From the NCBI GenBank assembly GCA_019240375.1, contig JAFAYN010000594.1, forward strand, positions 1-7,269: DNA of 7,269 bases, given 5' to 3'. Source of the stretch: Gemmatimonadota bacterium. Lineage in GTDB: Bacteria > Gemmatimonadota > Gemmatimonadetes > Longimicrobiales > Longimicrobiaceae. Position numbers and translations under genes: made by a program. Each line of letters starts with the position of its first letter. Within the stretch, counting starts at the first letter, position 1. Below, piece after piece: positions 6,077 through 7,269 of the stretch. The notes below the pieces were generated by a model. That model saw only the letters and a list, made by a program, of their open reading frames with translations, had not been told where the DNA came from and made no database searches.

Positions 6077-7225
6077 TCACGAGACCACCAGCACGGCCGA
6101 CTCGCCGCCCATCCCGTCGTCCGTCTTGGGGAGGGAGCCGGGGATGAAGAAGGAGCCGTCGGCCCTGCGGAACCCGTAGTGGTGCACGCCGGGGGCGATG
6201 GGGAGCCGCACCTCCCAGAAGTCGCCGACGCGGGCCATCGCCACCGGCTTCCAGCCGGTGAAGTCACCCAGCACCGAGGGTGGCGCGCTCGCCTCCGACG
6301 CGGGGATGCGGATCGCCACCGGACCGCTCCCCGACACCGGGATCGACACGGGGGCGGGGAGCGCGCGCGGGGCGGCCCGGCCGATCGCCTGGCTGACCCG
6401 CAGGCTCCAGGTGCGCCGCGCCGGGTTCAGGTACACGGGGTCGCTGGCCTCCTGCTGCCAGGACGCCTGCACCTCGGTCCCCCGCGCCACCGCCACCCTC
6501 CCCCCGATCCCGTAGCCGGTTCGGGGAGAGTCGAGCAGCTCCGTCAGCCACCGCCCCCCGAAGGCCCACACCGTCCCCGGCCCCACCGCGTACGAGGCGC
6601 TGGTGCCCAGGTACGGGTAGCCGCCCTCGGGAAAGCGCAGGTAGCGGGCGAGGGCGCCCACCTGCACACCGGCCCGGGGGGTCACCGCCACGCGGGCGCC
6701 CCCGTCGAAGCCGTTCACCGACTCCTGGACGCCGGAGCTGCCCGTCATGGAGCGGAGGCCGCCGGCGTACGCCTCGGCCTGCACCATTCCCCGCTGCACG
6801 ACCACCGAGGGGAGCGCCTGCAGCGTCACCCCCGTTCCCCCGGGGTCGACCACGTGTACCCCCAGGGTGGGGTCGTCGTATCCGGACTCGGAGTAGGCGT
6901 ACAGGTCGGCCGACAGGTTCACCCCCAGGCTCGCCCCGCCCACGCGGAGCTGGGGCCGACCCCCGACCCCGCCGGCGCCCCAGCGCAGCCCCTGCGACCC
7001 GAAGTCCGAGCCCCCCGACAGGTACAGCCAGCGGCGGGTCCCGTCGTCGTAGCGCACCCCCAGCGAAGCGCTGGTGGAGCCGATATGAGTGGCGACGGGG
7101 TCGTACACGGCGCGCCCCGCGGCCAGGTCGACGGTCCACTGCTGCGCGTGTGCGGCCCCGGGCACCCAACAGAAAAGCGCGGGGAGGAGCAGGCTCCCCC
7201 CCGCGCGGCGGACGCGGAACGTCAT
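6077..7225 (-). CDS. Exported putative outer-membrane beta-barrel protein with C-terminal CBM48/AMPK-type domain
   Basis: This 382-residue protein has a signal peptide (basic MTFRVRRAGG, Leu-rich core, GAAHA with cleavage after Ala27). Residues ~28-283 alternate short amphipathic strands with Gly/Asp/Ser turns, many ending in aromatic residues (WLYLSGGSDFG, LYAYSESGYDD, ARYLRFPEGGYPYLG, RTWSLRVSQAIG). That looks like an outer-membrane beta-barrel, though no named barrel family is recognised. A Pro/Ala linker (~284-300) joins a domain at ~303-382 with the CBM48/AMPK-beta glycogen-binding pattern: GDFTGWKP (320-327, Trp325), WEVRLPIAPGVHHYGF and the closing DDGMGG-ESAVLVV. Compared with AMPK beta1, the counterpart of Lys126 is Gly351 and that of Trp133 is a Phe, so glycan binding is uncertain. 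The ATG at 7225 gives a good signal peptide and no other start codon is seen upstream in frame, although the frame stays open to the window edge. No strong Shine-Dalgarno is visible. If exported as predicted, the CBM48 domain would be periplasmic or on the surface. Confidence 0.8.
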   Translation of the reverse strand: MTFRVRRAGGSLLLPALFCWVPGAAHAQQWTVDLAAGRAVYDPVATHIGSTSASLGVRYDDGTRRWLYLSGGSDFGSQGLRWGAGGVGGRPQLRVGGASLGVNLSADLYAYSESGYDDPTLGVHVVDPGGTGVTLQALPSVVVQRGMVQAEAYAGGLRSMTGSSGVQESVNGFDGGARVAVTPRAGVQVGALARYLRFPEGGYPYLGTSASYAVGPGTVWAFGGRWLTELLDSPRTGYGIGGRVAVARGTEVQASWQQEASDPVYLNPARRTWSLRVSQAIGRAAPRALPAPVSIPVSGSGPVAIRIPASEASAPPSVLGDFTGWKPVAMARVGDFWEVRLPIAPGVHHYGFRRADGSFFIPGSLPKTDDGMGGESAVLVVS

Positions 7226-7269
7226 GCGGAGCCCAGCGGCGGGAGGGAGATCCGGCTGTTGGTCCCCCC
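7226..7269. other. Start of the upstream region of the barrel gene, cut by the window edge
   Basis: These 44 bases precede the barrel gene on the minus strand. They contain G/C runs but no recognisable promoter, operator or Shine-Dalgarno. The promoter is presumably beyond the window. Confidence 0.3.

Noticed and set aside
6264..7169. 301-codon minus-strand open frame within the barrel gene
   Set aside because: It is an Arg/Gly-rich shadow. The competing frame has a signal peptide and a CBM48 motif.

Overview
The window is GC-rich, non-mobile bacterial chromosome with tightly packed genes. Gram-negative architecture is suggested by a signal-peptide-bearing protein that looks like an outer-membrane beta-barrel. 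The GC content, the barrel plus CBM48 protein, the NfuA-type protein and the VWA family would fit Gemmatimonadota (for example a Longimicrobium relative). That placement is an inference from gene style, not something a marker gene here proves. I see no rRNA, tRNA, CRISPR array, insertion sequence or phage gene.

Left half, plus strand (1-4563). A 5'-truncated VWA-domain protein with an intact metal-binding (MIDAS) site is followed, after one stop codon and one sense codon, by a TTG-started 1108-residue membrane sensor histidine kinase. The kinase reads, in order: polytopic membrane domain, extracytoplasmic dCache-like domain, HAMP, two GAF domains, HisKA and HATPase. The spacing implies one transcript. 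The VWA family is usually found beside a MoxR/magnesium-chelatase-like AAA+ ATPase, which may lie just before the window. No response regulator is visible for the kinase.

Right half, minus strand (7225 down to 4589). In transcription order the genes are: an exported protein with a putative beta-barrel and a C-terminal CBM48/AMPK-type domain; a small exported Ala-rich protein of unknown function that ends at a strong hairpin terminator; and an NfuA-type Fe-S carrier with its own leader. The first two are 103 nt apart with no convincing terminator between them and may be cotranscribed.

The two halves converge with only 25 nt between stop codons. The best candidate terminator for nfuA is a perfect 15-bp hairpin with a T-run on the minus strand. 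It lies entirely inside the last codons of the histidine kinase, so one DNA stretch encodes a kinase tail and forms the terminator of the opposite gene. That overlap, the barrel-CBM48 fusion and the VWA-kinase pairing are the points most worth a second look. I did not find strong evidence for a wholly new defence or mobile system.
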